Shown: piece by piece, positions 34,789-43,091 of the stretch
How the letters are laid out: each line of letters opens with the position of its first letter
Numbering within the stretch: position 1 is the stretch's first letter
Assembly: GCA_964504565.1 (NCBI GenBank)
Contig: CAZDEY010000005.1
Location: forward strand, 186,001-250,000
Source of the DNA: Cesiribacter sp964504565
GTDB lineage: Bacteria; Bacteroidota; Bacteroidia; Cytophagales; Cyclobacteriaceae
Direction of reading: 5' to 3'
DNA: 64,000 bases
Notes under the pieces: model-generated
Database searches by the model: none
What the model saw: the letters and a program-made list of their open reading frames with translations, nothing else
Told to the model about the DNA's origin: nothing
Made by a program: the position numbers and the translations under genes

Positions 34789-36174
34789 CTAATCATCCAA
34801 CTTAGCAAATAACGTATTCCAGGCTTCGGCGTAACCGGGGTGGGCAAAAACTCCATCTTTAAGCTTTTGGTAGGGTATCTTACCCATCATAGCTATTTGA
34901 ATCATTGCGGCTAATTCGCCTCCTCGTTCCATAAGGCAGGCGGCACCTAAAATCTGGTCGTTATCCTTATTAATTAGTACTTTCAACAGGCCTTCTTCTT
35001 TACCTTCCAGGGTGGCCCGACCGACTTCTTCAGCCTCTATTTTAACTACTTGAAAATTTTTCTTCTTCTCTTTAGCCTGTGCTTCGGTTAAGCCAATTCG
35101 GCCTAACTCGGGGCGGGTGTAGAGAGTATAGGGTACCGGCCGGTCATCGGTGGTGCGGGTTTTATCGCCAAAAAGCTGGTTTCTCACAATTCGGTAGTCG
35201 TCGTAGCTGATGTGGGTAAACTCCGGACCGCCTTTACAATCGCCTAAGGCCCAAATATTCTTTGCTGAAGTTTCTAGCTTATTATCTACTTCAATAGAGC
35301 CTTTTTCATCGGTTTCAATACCGGCATTTTCCAATTTAAGAGCTTCAGTAGAAGGTTTAGTGCCAATCGCAATTAGTAAGTGGCTGCCCTTGACAGTTTG
35401 TTCACCTGCGCCATCAACATTTACTTTTATGGATAGGCCTTTGGTAGTTTGTTTTAGTTTTTGGGCTTCGGCCTTAAGTAAAACCTTAATTCCCTCCTTT
35501 TCCAATATCTCGTGAACTGCTAAGGCTATATCCCTATCTTCCCGGGGCAGAAGTTGATCCGAATCCTGAATAATAGTAACCTTACTGCCCAGTCGGCGGT
35601 ACATTTGGGCATATTCTACTCCAATGTAACTTCCGCCTAAAATTACCAGATGCTCCGGAAGTTCTTTTAACTTCATAATAGAGCGGGCGGTGTAATAATC
35701 TACATCAGGCAGCCCGTCAATTTCCGGTACCTGGGGCGATGTACCTACATTTATAAAAATTTTTTCAGCAGTTATATTTTGTGTACCGCCTTCGGTTAGT
35801 TTTATCTCAATTTCGTTTTCGGAAACAAAACTGGCTTCGCCGTAAATTAAATCAGCTTTACTCTGCTTTCTAATCCGTTCATCTATACCCTTGCGCCATT
35901 TTTTTACTATATCGTCCCGTCGCTTAATTATTTTTTTAAAATCGGTTTGTACCCCTTCTACCTTAATGCCCCAGTGTTTGGCATGCTTAGCTTCGTAGGC
36001 TACCGCTGCGGCGGCCAGCATAGCTTTAGTGGGGCTACACCCGTAATTTATACAGCTACCTCCGGGGTACTTTTTCTCAATTACGGCTACTTTAAGTCCA
36101 TGCTCAGCCAGTAAATCAGTCAAGGGGTTACCGGCTTGGCCTATACCTATAATTATTGCGTCGTATTTATCCAT
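34789..36174 (-). CDS. FAD-dependent pyridine nucleotide-disulfide oxidoreductase
   Basis: 461 aa from ATG 36174; the frame is open 58 residues further upstream, but that stretch reads as repeat-derived intergenic DNA. Family features: IIIGIGQAGNPL (FAD), redox pair in GGSCINYGCSPTK, NAD(P)-binding GGSYIGVEYAQMYRRLG, WALGDCKGGPEFTH, and the C-terminal dimer helix with AHPGYAEAWNTLF, retaining the His/Glu active-site pair. It is closest in style to the lipoamide dehydrogenase/mercuric reductase group; with no mer or dehydrogenase genes nearby, the substrate is unknown. Often named mercuric reductase in automated annotation, which the sequence does not prove. Confidence 0.85.
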   Translation of the reverse strand: MDKYDAIIIGIGQAGNPLTDLLAEHGLKVAVIEKKYPGGSCINYGCSPTKAMLAAAAVAYEAKHAKHWGIKVEGVQTDFKKIIKRRDDIVKKWRKGIDERIRKQSKADLIYGEASFVSENEIEIKLTEGGTQNITAEKIFINVGTSPQVPEIDGLPDVDYYTARSIMKLKELPEHLVILGGSYIGVEYAQMYRRLGSKVTIIQDSDQLLPREDRDIALAVHEILEKEGIKVLLKAEAQKLKQTTKGLSIKVNVDGAGEQTVKGSHLLIAIGTKPSTEALKLENAGIETDEKGSIEVDNKLETSAKNIWALGDCKGGPEFTHISYDDYRIVRNQLFGDKTRTTDDRPVPYTLYTRPELGRIGLTEAQAKEKKKNFQVVKIEAEEVGRATLEGKEEGLLKVLINKDNDQILGAACLMERGGELAAMIQIAMMGKIPYQKLKDGVFAHPGYAEAWNTLFAKLDD

Positions 36175-36237
36175 AGTCCGTTTAAGAACCCGTTTAGTCA
36201 AGAATGGTTTGTGGGTTAGCGGCGGCCGCGCGGAGTT

Positions 36238-36272
36238 AAGACGTAAGATATAAGACGTAAGACTTAGGACAT
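36238..36272. repeat. Word-like tandem repeat (GACGTAAGA type)
   Basis: AAGACGTAAGATATAAGACGTAAGACTTAGGAC-like sequence in which TAAGAC(G) words recur three or four times with small changes, upstream of the oxidoreductase gene. It resembles the GACTAAA array at 40040 in style. Confidence 0.5.
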
Positions 36273-36666
36273 ACCAACTTAATAATTTGTATGCGAAATA
36301 CGCTCCTATTGAATTATCAGAAACCAGGCACGGGGCTACCTGAACCAAGTATCAATAATCGCTCTCCTGAACTAAAATATTACGTAATTATGGATTCAGT
36401 TGGCCCGCAAGTTAATTCCCTGATGAAATAGTGGCAATAGATTGATATTAAGGGGGAAGTAAAATTTTAATTTTTGGAAATCGAAATCTTATGGGCTGAG
36501 TGAGCAGCTATTATAAGCCCATAGGGTACTGCTGGCTTAGGGTATTGGTTAAAACCTTACACGCTATCCGGAGTCAATCCGAAATAATTTCAAACCGTTC
36601 TCCAACCCTAGCCGGCCTATCATCTATCTAGGAGGTAAAATTCGGAAACTACAAACTTCTTAGATT

Positions 36667-36920
36667 ATGAAAACTAATTAAATGATATTAGCCGCACTTA
36701 GCCTTTTTAGCTAGCAGTAGCCAAGAAAACGAACCGGTACCTACTGTAACCTTTAAACTGGCAACCGCTAGCGGCGATCTGGACGGCGATGTTAAAGGCA
36801 CCGTCAAACCTTACCTGTACGAACACCCTAGCTATGGCAAAGTATAATATGGATATAACGGCCAGCAACGGCGGCAGCTTTCAGTTAAAAGTGGGGGTTA
36901 AGGCAATAATGAAATCGGAT
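36667..36920 (+). pseudogene. Decayed exported/lipoprotein-like gene
   Basis: An ATG at 36667 hits a stop after four codons; a second ATG at 36682 opens a hydrophobic stretch (MILAALSLFS) that hits TAG at 36712, while a shift of one frame continues as AFLASSSQENEPVPTVTFKL and runs open to TAA at 36845 (ending HPSYGKV). A further fragment, ATG 36849, codes DITASNGGSFQLKVGVK. Together these look like a signal-peptide gene broken by at least two stops and a frameshift. An intact terminator (36913) remains at its 3' end. The rest of the 36175-37039 gap holds no gene I can support. Confidence 0.5.
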
Positions 36921-36951
36921 GAACAGTGTAGTTCATCCGATTCTAATTTTT
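36913..36951 (+). terminator. Terminator downstream of the decayed gene
   Basis: A perfect 12-bp stem AATCGGATGAAC (36913-36924) / GTTCATCCGATT (36931-36942) with a 6-nt loop and a T-rich tail. It isolates the following sigma-factor operon from upstream transcription. Confidence 0.85.
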
Positions 36952-37039
36952 AACTTGTAGGCACTATTATTGAAATTGGGGTAATACCCTACCGAGATAA
37001 TTGAGGTATAGGAAAGGAAGAAATTTTTCCTGATAGGCT

Positions 37040-37627
37040 ATGTACTTTTTAAAGACAAATGCCCTAGGTAAGTATATGTTTAATAAGGAGCTAATTGAAA
37101 AGTGCATAGCAGGCGAGCGGCAGGCGCAGGAGGTTTTATACCGAACCTACGCCGATAAAATGTACGCTGTGTGCCTTACCTATACCAAAGATGAGGATGA
37201 AGCGGCTGATGTACTACAGGAAGGTTTTATCAGGGCATTTAGTAAGCTCAATACTTTCTCGTTTCAAGGTTCTTTTGAAGGCTGGTTGCGCCGCATAATG
37301 GTTAACATAGCCTTAGCTCATTACCAAAAAAAGCGAAAAGTTGAAGAGAACCTTAGTGTATACAAGAGCGAAACCCAGTCGGTTGTAGGCAATGTACTGG
37401 ATGATATTAATGCTGAAGAGGTAGTAAAACTAGTAAATCAATTGCCCGAAAAAGCCGGTATGGTACTTAAGTTGTACGCGATTGAAGGCTACGACCATCA
37501 GGAAATTGCTGAGCTGATGGGTACCAGCGTAGGAACATCTAAGTCGCAATTGAACCGAGCTAGAACTTTATTAAAAGAAGCCCTGGCTAATTTAACCGCC
37601 GAGGAACAACGTACCTTGGCTGGATAA
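37040..37627 (+). CDS. ECF RNA polymerase sigma factor
   Basis: 195 aa, a sigma-70 family ECF factor. Region 2 (about 20-90) includes AQEVLYRTYADKMYAVCLTY and DEAADVLQEGFIRAFSKL; region 4 (about 130-190) has LPEKAGMVLKLYAIEGYDHQEIAELMGTSVGTSKSQLNRAR. An internal ATG at 37076 (MFNKELIEK) gives a more usual family start; the 12 extra residues may not be translated. It heads an operon with a lipoprotein gene (62 nt later) and a membrane anti-sigma candidate, the typical setting for signal-controlled ECF factors. Target promoters are unknown. Confidence 0.92.
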   Translation: MYFLKTNALGKYMFNKELIEKCIAGERQAQEVLYRTYADKMYAVCLTYTKDEDEAADVLQEGFIRAFSKLNTFSFQGSFEGWLRRIMVNIALAHYQKKRKVEENLSVYKSETQSVVGNVLDDINAEEVVKLVNQLPEKAGMVLKLYAIEGYDHQEIAELMGTSVGTSKSQLNRARTLLKEALANLTAEEQRTLAG

Positions 37628-37688
37628 GCAGTCGTAATTATGTTTTTAATGCAAGAAATAATATGAACGGCATTAACCCTAATACGCA

Positions 37689-38399
37689 ATGAAAGCTATA
37701 ATTTATAGTATGCTGGTGGGTATGGTTGCCCTGTGCAGTGCTTGTATGAGCGATGATGCTGCCTTTTTAAAGGAACCCACCACGGTTAACTATGTGGTAG
37801 ATATAAACCGCAGTGCCAGTGCCGACGGCCGGCTGCGTTTTACCGATGGGAGTATAAAAATTGCTGCCCTGGAGTTTGAAGGGAGAAGAGATGAAGGATC
37901 CGATGTTTACTTTGCTAATACCTACGAACCGGCTCTGCACTTAATGTTTGACCCCAGCGAAATAATTGCTGATCTACGGGCTCAAATTCCGCAGGGAACC
38001 TATACGTTTATTGAGCTTGAGTTAGAAACTTCGGACCAAAACGACGAAGCCGGCCTGGTGTTAATTGGTTCGTACCTTAGAACCAACGGCCAAACTTACC
38101 CACTTAGGCTGGAAATTGCCGCCGGGCTACTAGTTGAACTGGATGCCCAAACCCTACAGGGAGCCGGGCCAATTGTGTTGGAACAGAACCGAATAGCTAC
38201 CGCTAAAATATTTTTCGATCCTATTGCTTTAATGGCGGCCGTACCGGCTGCTTCGCTGGAGAATGCCCAGCTAACCACCCGCGAAGACGAGGAGGGGAAT
38301 GAAGAGGCTTATATCTTGATAAATGAAGAGGTAAACGAAACTATTTACGAAATTGCGCTAACCCGTATAGAAATAGCCAGCAGTGTAATTTTCGATTAA
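37689..38399 (+). CDS. Lipoprotein in the sigma/anti-sigma operon
   Basis: 236 aa with lipobox (MVALCSAC after MKAIIYSML). The mature part alternates beta strands and has IELELETSDQNDEAGLVLIG, LRLEIAAGLLVELDA and AKIFFDPIALMAAVP segments, a layout similar to DUF4382-like lipoproteins. It sits between the sigma factor and the anti-sigma gene, 17 nt ahead of the latter, so it is probably part of the same signalling unit, either a sensor partner or an envelope target. This is inference from context. Confidence 0.75.
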   Translation: MKAIIYSMLVGMVALCSACMSDDAAFLKEPTTVNYVVDINRSASADGRLRFTDGSIKIAALEFEGRRDEGSDVYFANTYEPALHLMFDPSEIIADLRAQIPQGTYTFIELELETSDQNDEAGLVLIGSYLRTNGQTYPLRLEIAAGLLVELDAQTLQGAGPIVLEQNRIATAKIFFDPIALMAAVPAASLENAQLTTREDEEGNEEAYILINEEVNETIYEIALTRIEIASSVIFD

Positions 38400-38416
38400 G
38401 TAATTATAGCGGTAAT

Positions 38417-39940
38417 ATGGAAAAAAATCGGGATATAGATAAACTTGTAAAGCAGAGCTTCGATAAGCAAGCCCCCGCTGCGCCCGATTTATGGAACAAA
38501 GTATCGGCCGAGCTAGACGAGCAAAACGAACCCGCCGCCGCTGGGCCAGACAGTAAGCTTGACCAAAAGGTTAAACAAAGTTTTGAGGAAAGGGCGATTA
38601 AAGCCCCGGCCCACGTTTGGGCACAAGTAGAAAGCCGACTTGAGCCTCAGGTTGCCGTTGCCGCGCCCGAGTCTGCTACCAACAACACAGGTTGGTACGC
38701 CCGGCGGCTGGTCGCAGCCGTACTACTGTTGCTATTGAGCGGTGGGGCGTTTTGGTTTATTCAGCAGCAAAGCCTAATTACCCGTGATCAAGTAGCTGAA
38801 AGTACAACCACCAAAACTCCGGCTGAACAGCAAGCCGTACCCATCAAGGCCGACGAGGCTGCTAATAATCAATCTATCAGGGGAGCAACTACTCAACCCG
38901 GTCAAATTACTGAAAGCCTAGCCCTTTCCCCTTCACTAAGTGTAGATAAAAGTAAGCAGGAAACGGCTAAAAGTGTAGCAATTAACTCGGGTAGGCCTGT
39001 GGTTTTGGGAGCAGGAAAATCTTCCGATCAGGCTTTAGCTTCAGCCTCTTCGGCTTTAGGACAAGGTATGAATATGGGAAGAGAAAATGCTGGGCTGACT
39101 CCTACTGACCAGGGTGATAATACTAATTCTTTATTTGCTGAGAATACCAATTTGGCCGTTGCGGCATTAAATACTACTAAAGCCAATCACCAACTGGTAT
39201 TGCTATCATCTCAATCACCAAAATTAGCCACATACCAGCCTGTACTGCCCGGTTTAATTGTACTAATCGATTCGCTAAGGGAAGCTCCGGTTTTGCTGGC
39301 TGAAGCGGAAGCCAAACATAATAAGAATCAGTGGTTTAAAAATTTAGAAGTAGGAACCACGTTGGCTTACAATAATAGCTGGCTCCTTAACAACGAAACC
39401 CGCTCTAGCTTTAACCAGTCCAGCTTAATTGCTACCGACCGTACATATAAAAAGAACTGGGGCCTTACGCTTAATTATGCCCTCAGCCATCGGCAATTAT
39501 TTAGCCTGGAAGCTCAGTTCATTAATCGGGCAGGGCAGGAGTACCGCATGTTTAGGGGTGGCCAGTATTTACAAAACGGTGTTGAGCTAAGGTATACCAA
39601 ACTAACGTTACAGCACCAATTTAACTTTTGGCGCCACGGTAAAAACCTGCCTAGTTATATTACCCTAACCACCGGCCTGTATGGTAGTAAATTAAAGCAA
39701 AAGGTAGGTGAAATTAGCCAGGAAGAAAGCCGCTACGCTAATCTGGACTACGGCCTTAAAGTTGCTTTAGGCCGGGAAACCAATTTTGGCCGGGCTATAA
39801 TAGGGTACGGTGTAATGGCCGACCGCGGGCTTAAAAATATATTTGACGGTGCCGGCCCTACCCCCGCCGAATTTAATAAGACCTATTTGCTAAATGTAGG
39901 CCCCTATATAAACGTACGCTACCAATTCCTGAATAGATAA
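38417..39940 (+). CDS. Candidate dual-membrane-spanning anti-sigma factor (cytosolic ASD, TM helix, C-terminal outer membrane barrel)
   Basis: 507 aa with four zones. Residues 1-78 hold two tandem copies of a short module (DIDKLVKQSFDKQAPAAPDLWNKV; then KLDQKVKQSFEERAIKAPAHVW), the kind of N-terminal segment that binds ECF sigma factors. Residues 97-116 are one transmembrane helix (LVAAVLLLLLSGGAFWF). Residues about 117-304 are low-complexity, Ser/Ala/Gln/Asn rich and likely disordered. Residues about 305-507 are a barrel-like domain of alternating aromatic strands (LEVGTTLAYNNSWLL to GPYINVRYQFLNR) ending in a C-terminal Arg after FLN. The predicted path is cytosol, inner membrane, periplasm, outer membrane. 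It follows the sigma gene and lipoprotein gene. Confidence 0.78.
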   Translation: MEKNRDIDKLVKQSFDKQAPAAPDLWNKVSAELDEQNEPAAAGPDSKLDQKVKQSFEERAIKAPAHVWAQVESRLEPQVAVAAPESATNNTGWYARRLVAAVLLLLLSGGAFWFIQQQSLITRDQVAESTTTKTPAEQQAVPIKADEAANNQSIRGATTQPGQITESLALSPSLSVDKSKQETAKSVAINSGRPVVLGAGKSSDQALASASSALGQGMNMGRENAGLTPTDQGDNTNSLFAENTNLAVAALNTTKANHQLVLLSSQSPKLATYQPVLPGLIVLIDSLREAPVLLAEAEAKHNKNQWFKNLEVGTTLAYNNSWLLNNETRSSFNQSSLIATDRTYKKNWGLTLNYALSHRQLFSLEAQFINRAGQEYRMFRGGQYLQNGVELRYTKLTLQHQFNFWRHGKNLPSYITLTTGLYGSKLKQKVGEISQEESRYANLDYGLKVALGRETNFGRAIIGYGVMADRGLKNIFDGAGPTPAEFNKTYLLNVGPYINVRYQFLNR

Positions 39941-39949
39941 AGACAAAAA

Positions 39950-39991
39950 AAGAAAGAGCAGTCTGCGTAGCGTGTGCGCCACCGACTGCTC
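39950..39991 (-). terminator. Terminator of the minus-strand coiled-coil lipoprotein gene
   Basis: GAGCAGTC (39956-39963) pairs with GACTGCTC (39984-39991); on the minus strand the stem is followed by CTTTCTTTTTTT. The loop holds a second GC-rich hairpin. It sits between convergent genes. Confidence 0.6.
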
Positions 39992-40039
39992 CCTCCTGAA
40001 ATAAATTTAAACTATTTAGTATTTAAGAATTGCCTAAAA

Positions 40040-40066
40040 GACTAAAGACTAAAGACTAAAGACTAA
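40040..40066. repeat. GACTAAA 7-bp tandem repeat
   Basis: Four consecutive GACTAAA units (the last lacks its final A), ending 2 nt before the stop codon of the minus-strand lipoprotein gene. The gene 3' boundary and terminator lie just beyond. Confidence 0.9.
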
Positions 40067-40068
40067 CC

Positions 40069-40638
40069 TTAGTCCATATCAACGCCAGTCTGTTTTTCAA
40101 TGGCTTCCAAATATTTTTCTTGAGCTTCGGCCATTTTCTCGTTGGCATCCTCAATTTTTTCTACGGCATCATCATACTTACCAGCAGCAAATTTCTCGCG
40201 GGCCTTCACCATTTTTTCCTGGGCCTCAGCTACCTTCTCGCGCGACTTCTTAATTTTATCCATCGCATCGTCGGTCCAGGCTACATTTTCAATTTTGTAT
40301 TCGCCGGTTTCAATGCGCTTAAGCTCAGTGTCGGCTCCTTGCCAGTCATTTTCAAATTGAATTAGAGTAGCCTCTACCGGTTGTAGTTCAGCTTTAACTT
40401 CCCTACGTTCTTCCCGAACCCAAGTATTGGTTCTTTGGCGGGCTTCGCGAACGTTTTGGTTAGTTTCAGCCTCTAGTTCATTGGCTTCACCTTCTATTTC
40501 ATTGCCCACTTCGTTGGAAAGCTGCTCGGTTTCGTACTGAGCTTCGTTCAGTTCTTGTTGGGCTTCGCGTTCTTGATTTTCCGTACAGGCTAGCAAACTA
40601 GCCGCCATAAAAATGGAAAGAGTTAATTTTTTCATCAT
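40069..40638 (-). CDS. Helical coiled-coil lipoprotein
   Basis: 189 aa with signal and lipobox (MKKLTLSIFMAASLLAC). The mature chain is almost entirely charged helix: QEREAQQELNEAQYETEQLS, an Arg/Glu-rich middle, and three heptad-like repeats of the KMVKAREKFAAGKYDDAVEK / KMAEAQEKYLEAIEK type. A short central segment (EKTGEYKIENVAW-like) breaks the helix. It resembles coiled-coil envelope lipoproteins that tether or space membranes (inference). Monocistronic: terminator at 39950, and the next gene on this strand starts 136 nt or more upstream. Confidence 0.75.
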   Translation of the reverse strand: MMKKLTLSIFMAASLLACTENQEREAQQELNEAQYETEQLSNEVGNEIEGEANELEAETNQNVREARQRTNTWVREERREVKAELQPVEATLIQFENDWQGADTELKRIETGEYKIENVAWTDDAMDKIKKSREKVAEAQEKMVKAREKFAAGKYDDAVEKIEDANEKMAEAQEKYLEAIEKQTGVDMD

Positions 40639-40773
40639 TAAAAAATTTGGTCAACCTTAAGGCTGAGCGTTTGAGTGGTATACGCCCAAGGTTTAAATAG
40701 GATTCAGAATTAATTAAGAAAATTATCAAAATAGGCTCTGAAGCTAAATTAGGCCGCTTTTTGAAAGGGCATC

Positions 40774-41097
40774 CTACCAAGTATTACTCCAAAAACAATC
40801 CAGCGTATCGGTTAGCATATGAAAGAGTAAACCCACGGCAGCCGCCCTAACCTTTGGGCGAGGTACAAACAGTAAAATAAGGTATACACCGATAGCCGGG
40901 GCGGTATGCAACGGGTGATATCCTATTGAGCACCGATTAGGGGCAAAAACTGGGTCAGCTAATAGGTGATCCAGATCAACCAACATAGTAGCCAGCATAA
41001 TTAGCCAGGCCTTTACCCAATCTTTAGGGAACAAGAGCCGGGCTAACAGTACGGGTGCCAGAAAATGCAGACTGTAATGAACCAATGGTTGCCACAT
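40774..41097 (-). CDS. DUF6122 family membrane protein
   Basis: 107 aa from ATG 41097 (MWQPLVHYSLHFLAPVLLAR); the frame is open to 41328, but the extra residues overlap the divergent NUDIX gene and are its antisense. It has three or four membrane helices and a conserved motif set, HYSLHF, LATMLVDLDHLLADPVF and YHPLHT, with DxDH and HxxH resembling YdjM/DUF457-type membrane-bound hydrolases that bind metal. A DUF6122 label fits by length and motifs. Function unknown. Confidence 0.75.
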   Translation of the reverse strand: MWQPLVHYSLHFLAPVLLARLLFPKDWVKAWLIMLATMLVDLDHLLADPVFAPNRCSIGYHPLHTAPAIGVYLILLFVPRPKVRAAAVGLLFHMLTDTLDCFWSNTW

Positions 41098-41134
41098 AGC
41101 ATCTAAACTACCAAAAAGCACTACTTTTGCCGCT

Positions 41135-41701
41135 ATGAACAAGGAAAAATCATTTGACCCTACCCATAACCCCTGGAAAACGCTTAAGACCAAAGCCATA
41201 TATGAGAACCCCTGGATTAAGGTACGGGAAGATGATGTACTAAACCCGGCCGGAAACCCGGGTATATACGGGGTAGTCAGTTTTAAAAATTTTGCAATCG
41301 GCATTATACCGGTTGATGAGCACGGCAATACCTGGCTGGTTGGTCAGTACCGCTATTCATTAAATGAGTGGAGTTGGGAAATACCCATGGGCGGCGGCCC
41401 GTTAGAGCAGGACCGCTTGCTGAGTGCCCAGCGCGAGCTGCAGGAAGAAACCGGTTATGTAGCCGGTAAGTGGACGGAAATTCTGCAAATTCATACCTCT
41501 AACTCCGTAACCGATGAGTACGGGGTGGTTTATTTGGCCGAAGAGCTTACGCCCGGACCCAGCGCACCTGAGGAAACCGAACAATTAATAGTAAGGAAAT
41601 TACCGCTTACCGAAGCTATTGACTGGGCTATGAACGGAAAGATTACCGATAGTTTATCGCTGGCGGGGCTGTTAAAGGTTGCCCGCCTTTACAATATATG
41701 A
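41135..41701 (+). CDS. NUDIX hydrolase (ADP-sugar pyrophosphatase-like)
   Basis: 188 aa. The Nudix box is visible as GGGPLEQDRLLSAQRELQEE followed by TGY; REL-QEE-TG is intact, while the usual first Glu of the box is Gln. An upstream IPMGGGP and the long N-terminal strand pair (YENPWIKVREDDVLNPAGNP, IYGVVSF) point to the ADP-ribose/ADP-sugar pyrophosphatase group, dimeric cytosolic hydrolases that clear nucleoside diphosphate sugars. Its stop overlaps the MATE start (ATGA), so the two are co-translated. Divergent from the DUF6122 gene. Confidence 0.85.
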   Translation: MNKEKSFDPTHNPWKTLKTKAIYENPWIKVREDDVLNPAGNPGIYGVVSFKNFAIGIIPVDEHGNTWLVGQYRYSLNEWSWEIPMGGGPLEQDRLLSAQRELQEETGYVAGKWTEILQIHTSNSVTDEYGVVYLAEELTPGPSAPEETEQLIVRKLPLTEAIDWAMNGKITDSLSLAGLLKVARLYNI

Positions 41702-43080
41702 GCAGCCCCGCTATGCTTAGCTCCGAAAGCCGCCGAAGCTTTAGCTGGCACTTGCGCCGCACGTTAACTATAGCCCTGCCGGTTATGGCCAGCTACTTTG
41801 GCCATATGCTGGTAGGCACCGCCGATAGTATGATGGTAGGCCAGTTGGGCAAAGTTCCGCTAGCTGCAGTAGCATTGGCCAACAGCATAGTGGTGCTGCC
41901 TATGACTTTCGGTTTAGGTTTAAGTTTTGGGCTTACTCCCCTGGTAGCTTCCGCGCAGGGCCGGGGCAAAACCGGACGGATTGGTCGCCTGCTGCAGCAC
42001 AGTTTGCTAATTAATGCTTTGGCCGGGCTGGCTTTAGTAGGGGTAACCTTTGCGGTTATACCCGCCCTGCCCCACATGGATCAGCCCGAACAGGTAGTGG
42101 CCAATACCATTAATTACCTGCTATTATTAGGGGCCTCCTTAGCTCCGTTAATGGTATTCCAAGCCTTTAAACAGTGGGCCGAAGGACTGGGGCATACATG
42201 GCAAGCGATGGTGGTCAGCCTTTCGGCTAACGCATTTAACGTACTGCTTAACTGGCTGTTAATTTACGGGTACTGGGGCATGCCGGAATTAGGTATTGAA
42301 GGGGCCGGTTGGGCCTCGCTAATTTCCCGGATTTTGATGGCAGTTGGTATGGCAATTTATTGCTATAAGGCCAGCATATTCCAGATTAATTTGCCGCACG
42401 GTCAGTGGTTTAAGTATAAGCTCATTATGCTAAGAAGGCTAATTAGCTTAGGCATACCCATGGGCTTGCAGTTTGTGTTTGAAGTTGGAGCCTTTACCGG
42501 TGCCGTACTTATGGCCGGCTGGATAAGCGATACCGCCCAGGCTGCCCACCAAATTGCTATAAACCTGGCGGCCATAACCTATATGATTGCTTCCGGCATT
42601 AGTGCGGCGGCCACGGTTCAGGTAGGTAATTTTGCCGGAAGGCAAGATAAAGTTGGCATGCGTCGGGCGTGGCTGGCCGCTACCCTTTTGGTGCTGATAA
42701 TGCAAATTGGCTTTGCTATTATATTCCTGGTGGGCCGAAATTGGCTGCCCACGCTATACATCGATAATCAAAATGTAATCCAACTAGCTTCAGGTTTGCT
42801 CATGATTGCGGCTTTCTTCCAGCTTAGCGATGGCATACAGGTAGTAGGTTTAGGTGCCCTGCGGGGTGTTGAAGATGTGAAAATTCCTACTTGGATAACC
42901 CTGTTCGCCTACTGGTTACTAGCGTTACCGGTAGGGTATTTTTTTGGGTTTAAGTTGAATTTAGGGCTTATTGGAATATGGTGGGGGTTATTAATTGGCT
43001 TAAGCACTGCAGCGGTTTTACTGGCTAGCCGTTTTTGGTATCTTTCCAAACAAGTAAATTCAGTAAACCCCCAAAGCTAA
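41698..43080 (+). CDS. MATE family efflux transporter
   Basis: 460 aa, about 12 membrane helices in two six-helix halves. MATE pattern: the N-terminal lobe begins LTIALPVMASYFGHMLVGTADSMMVGQLG, and the second lobe begins LISLGIPMGLQFVFEVGAFTGAVLMAG; GLQ and the ALANSIVVLPM segment are conserved. Members expel cationic compounds or drugs using a proton or sodium gradient at the inner membrane. Overlaps the NUDIX gene by 4 nt at its start and is followed by a thioesterase gene 11 nt later, so all three form one operon. Substrate unknown. Confidence 0.9.
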   Translation: MSSPAMLSSESRRSFSWHLRRTLTIALPVMASYFGHMLVGTADSMMVGQLGKVPLAAVALANSIVVLPMTFGLGLSFGLTPLVASAQGRGKTGRIGRLLQHSLLINALAGLALVGVTFAVIPALPHMDQPEQVVANTINYLLLLGASLAPLMVFQAFKQWAEGLGHTWQAMVVSLSANAFNVLLNWLLIYGYWGMPELGIEGAGWASLISRILMAVGMAIYCYKASIFQINLPHGQWFKYKLIMLRRLISLGIPMGLQFVFEVGAFTGAVLMAGWISDTAQAAHQIAINLAAITYMIASGISAAATVQVGNFAGRQDKVGMRRAWLAATLLVLIMQIGFAIIFLVGRNWLPTLYIDNQNVIQLASGLLMIAAFFQLSDGIQVVGLGALRGVEDVKIPTWITLFAYWLLALPVGYFFGFKLNLGLIGIWWGLLIGLSTAAVLLASRFWYLSKQVNSVNPQS

Positions 43081-43091
43081 AAACTATAGTT

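Noticed and set aside
36175..36348. 58-residue extension of the disulfide oxidoreductase
   Set aside because: The family begins at MDKYDAIIIG; the upstream frame runs through the word-repeat DNA at 36238-36272.
36849..36950. Independent small ORF (MDITASNGG)
   Set aside because: It overlaps the terminator at its 3' end and reads as a fragment of the decayed gene.
41098..41328. N-terminal extension of the DUF6122 gene
   Set aside because: It is antisense to the NUDIX gene and gives a Ser/Pro-rich sequence unrelated to a membrane protein start.
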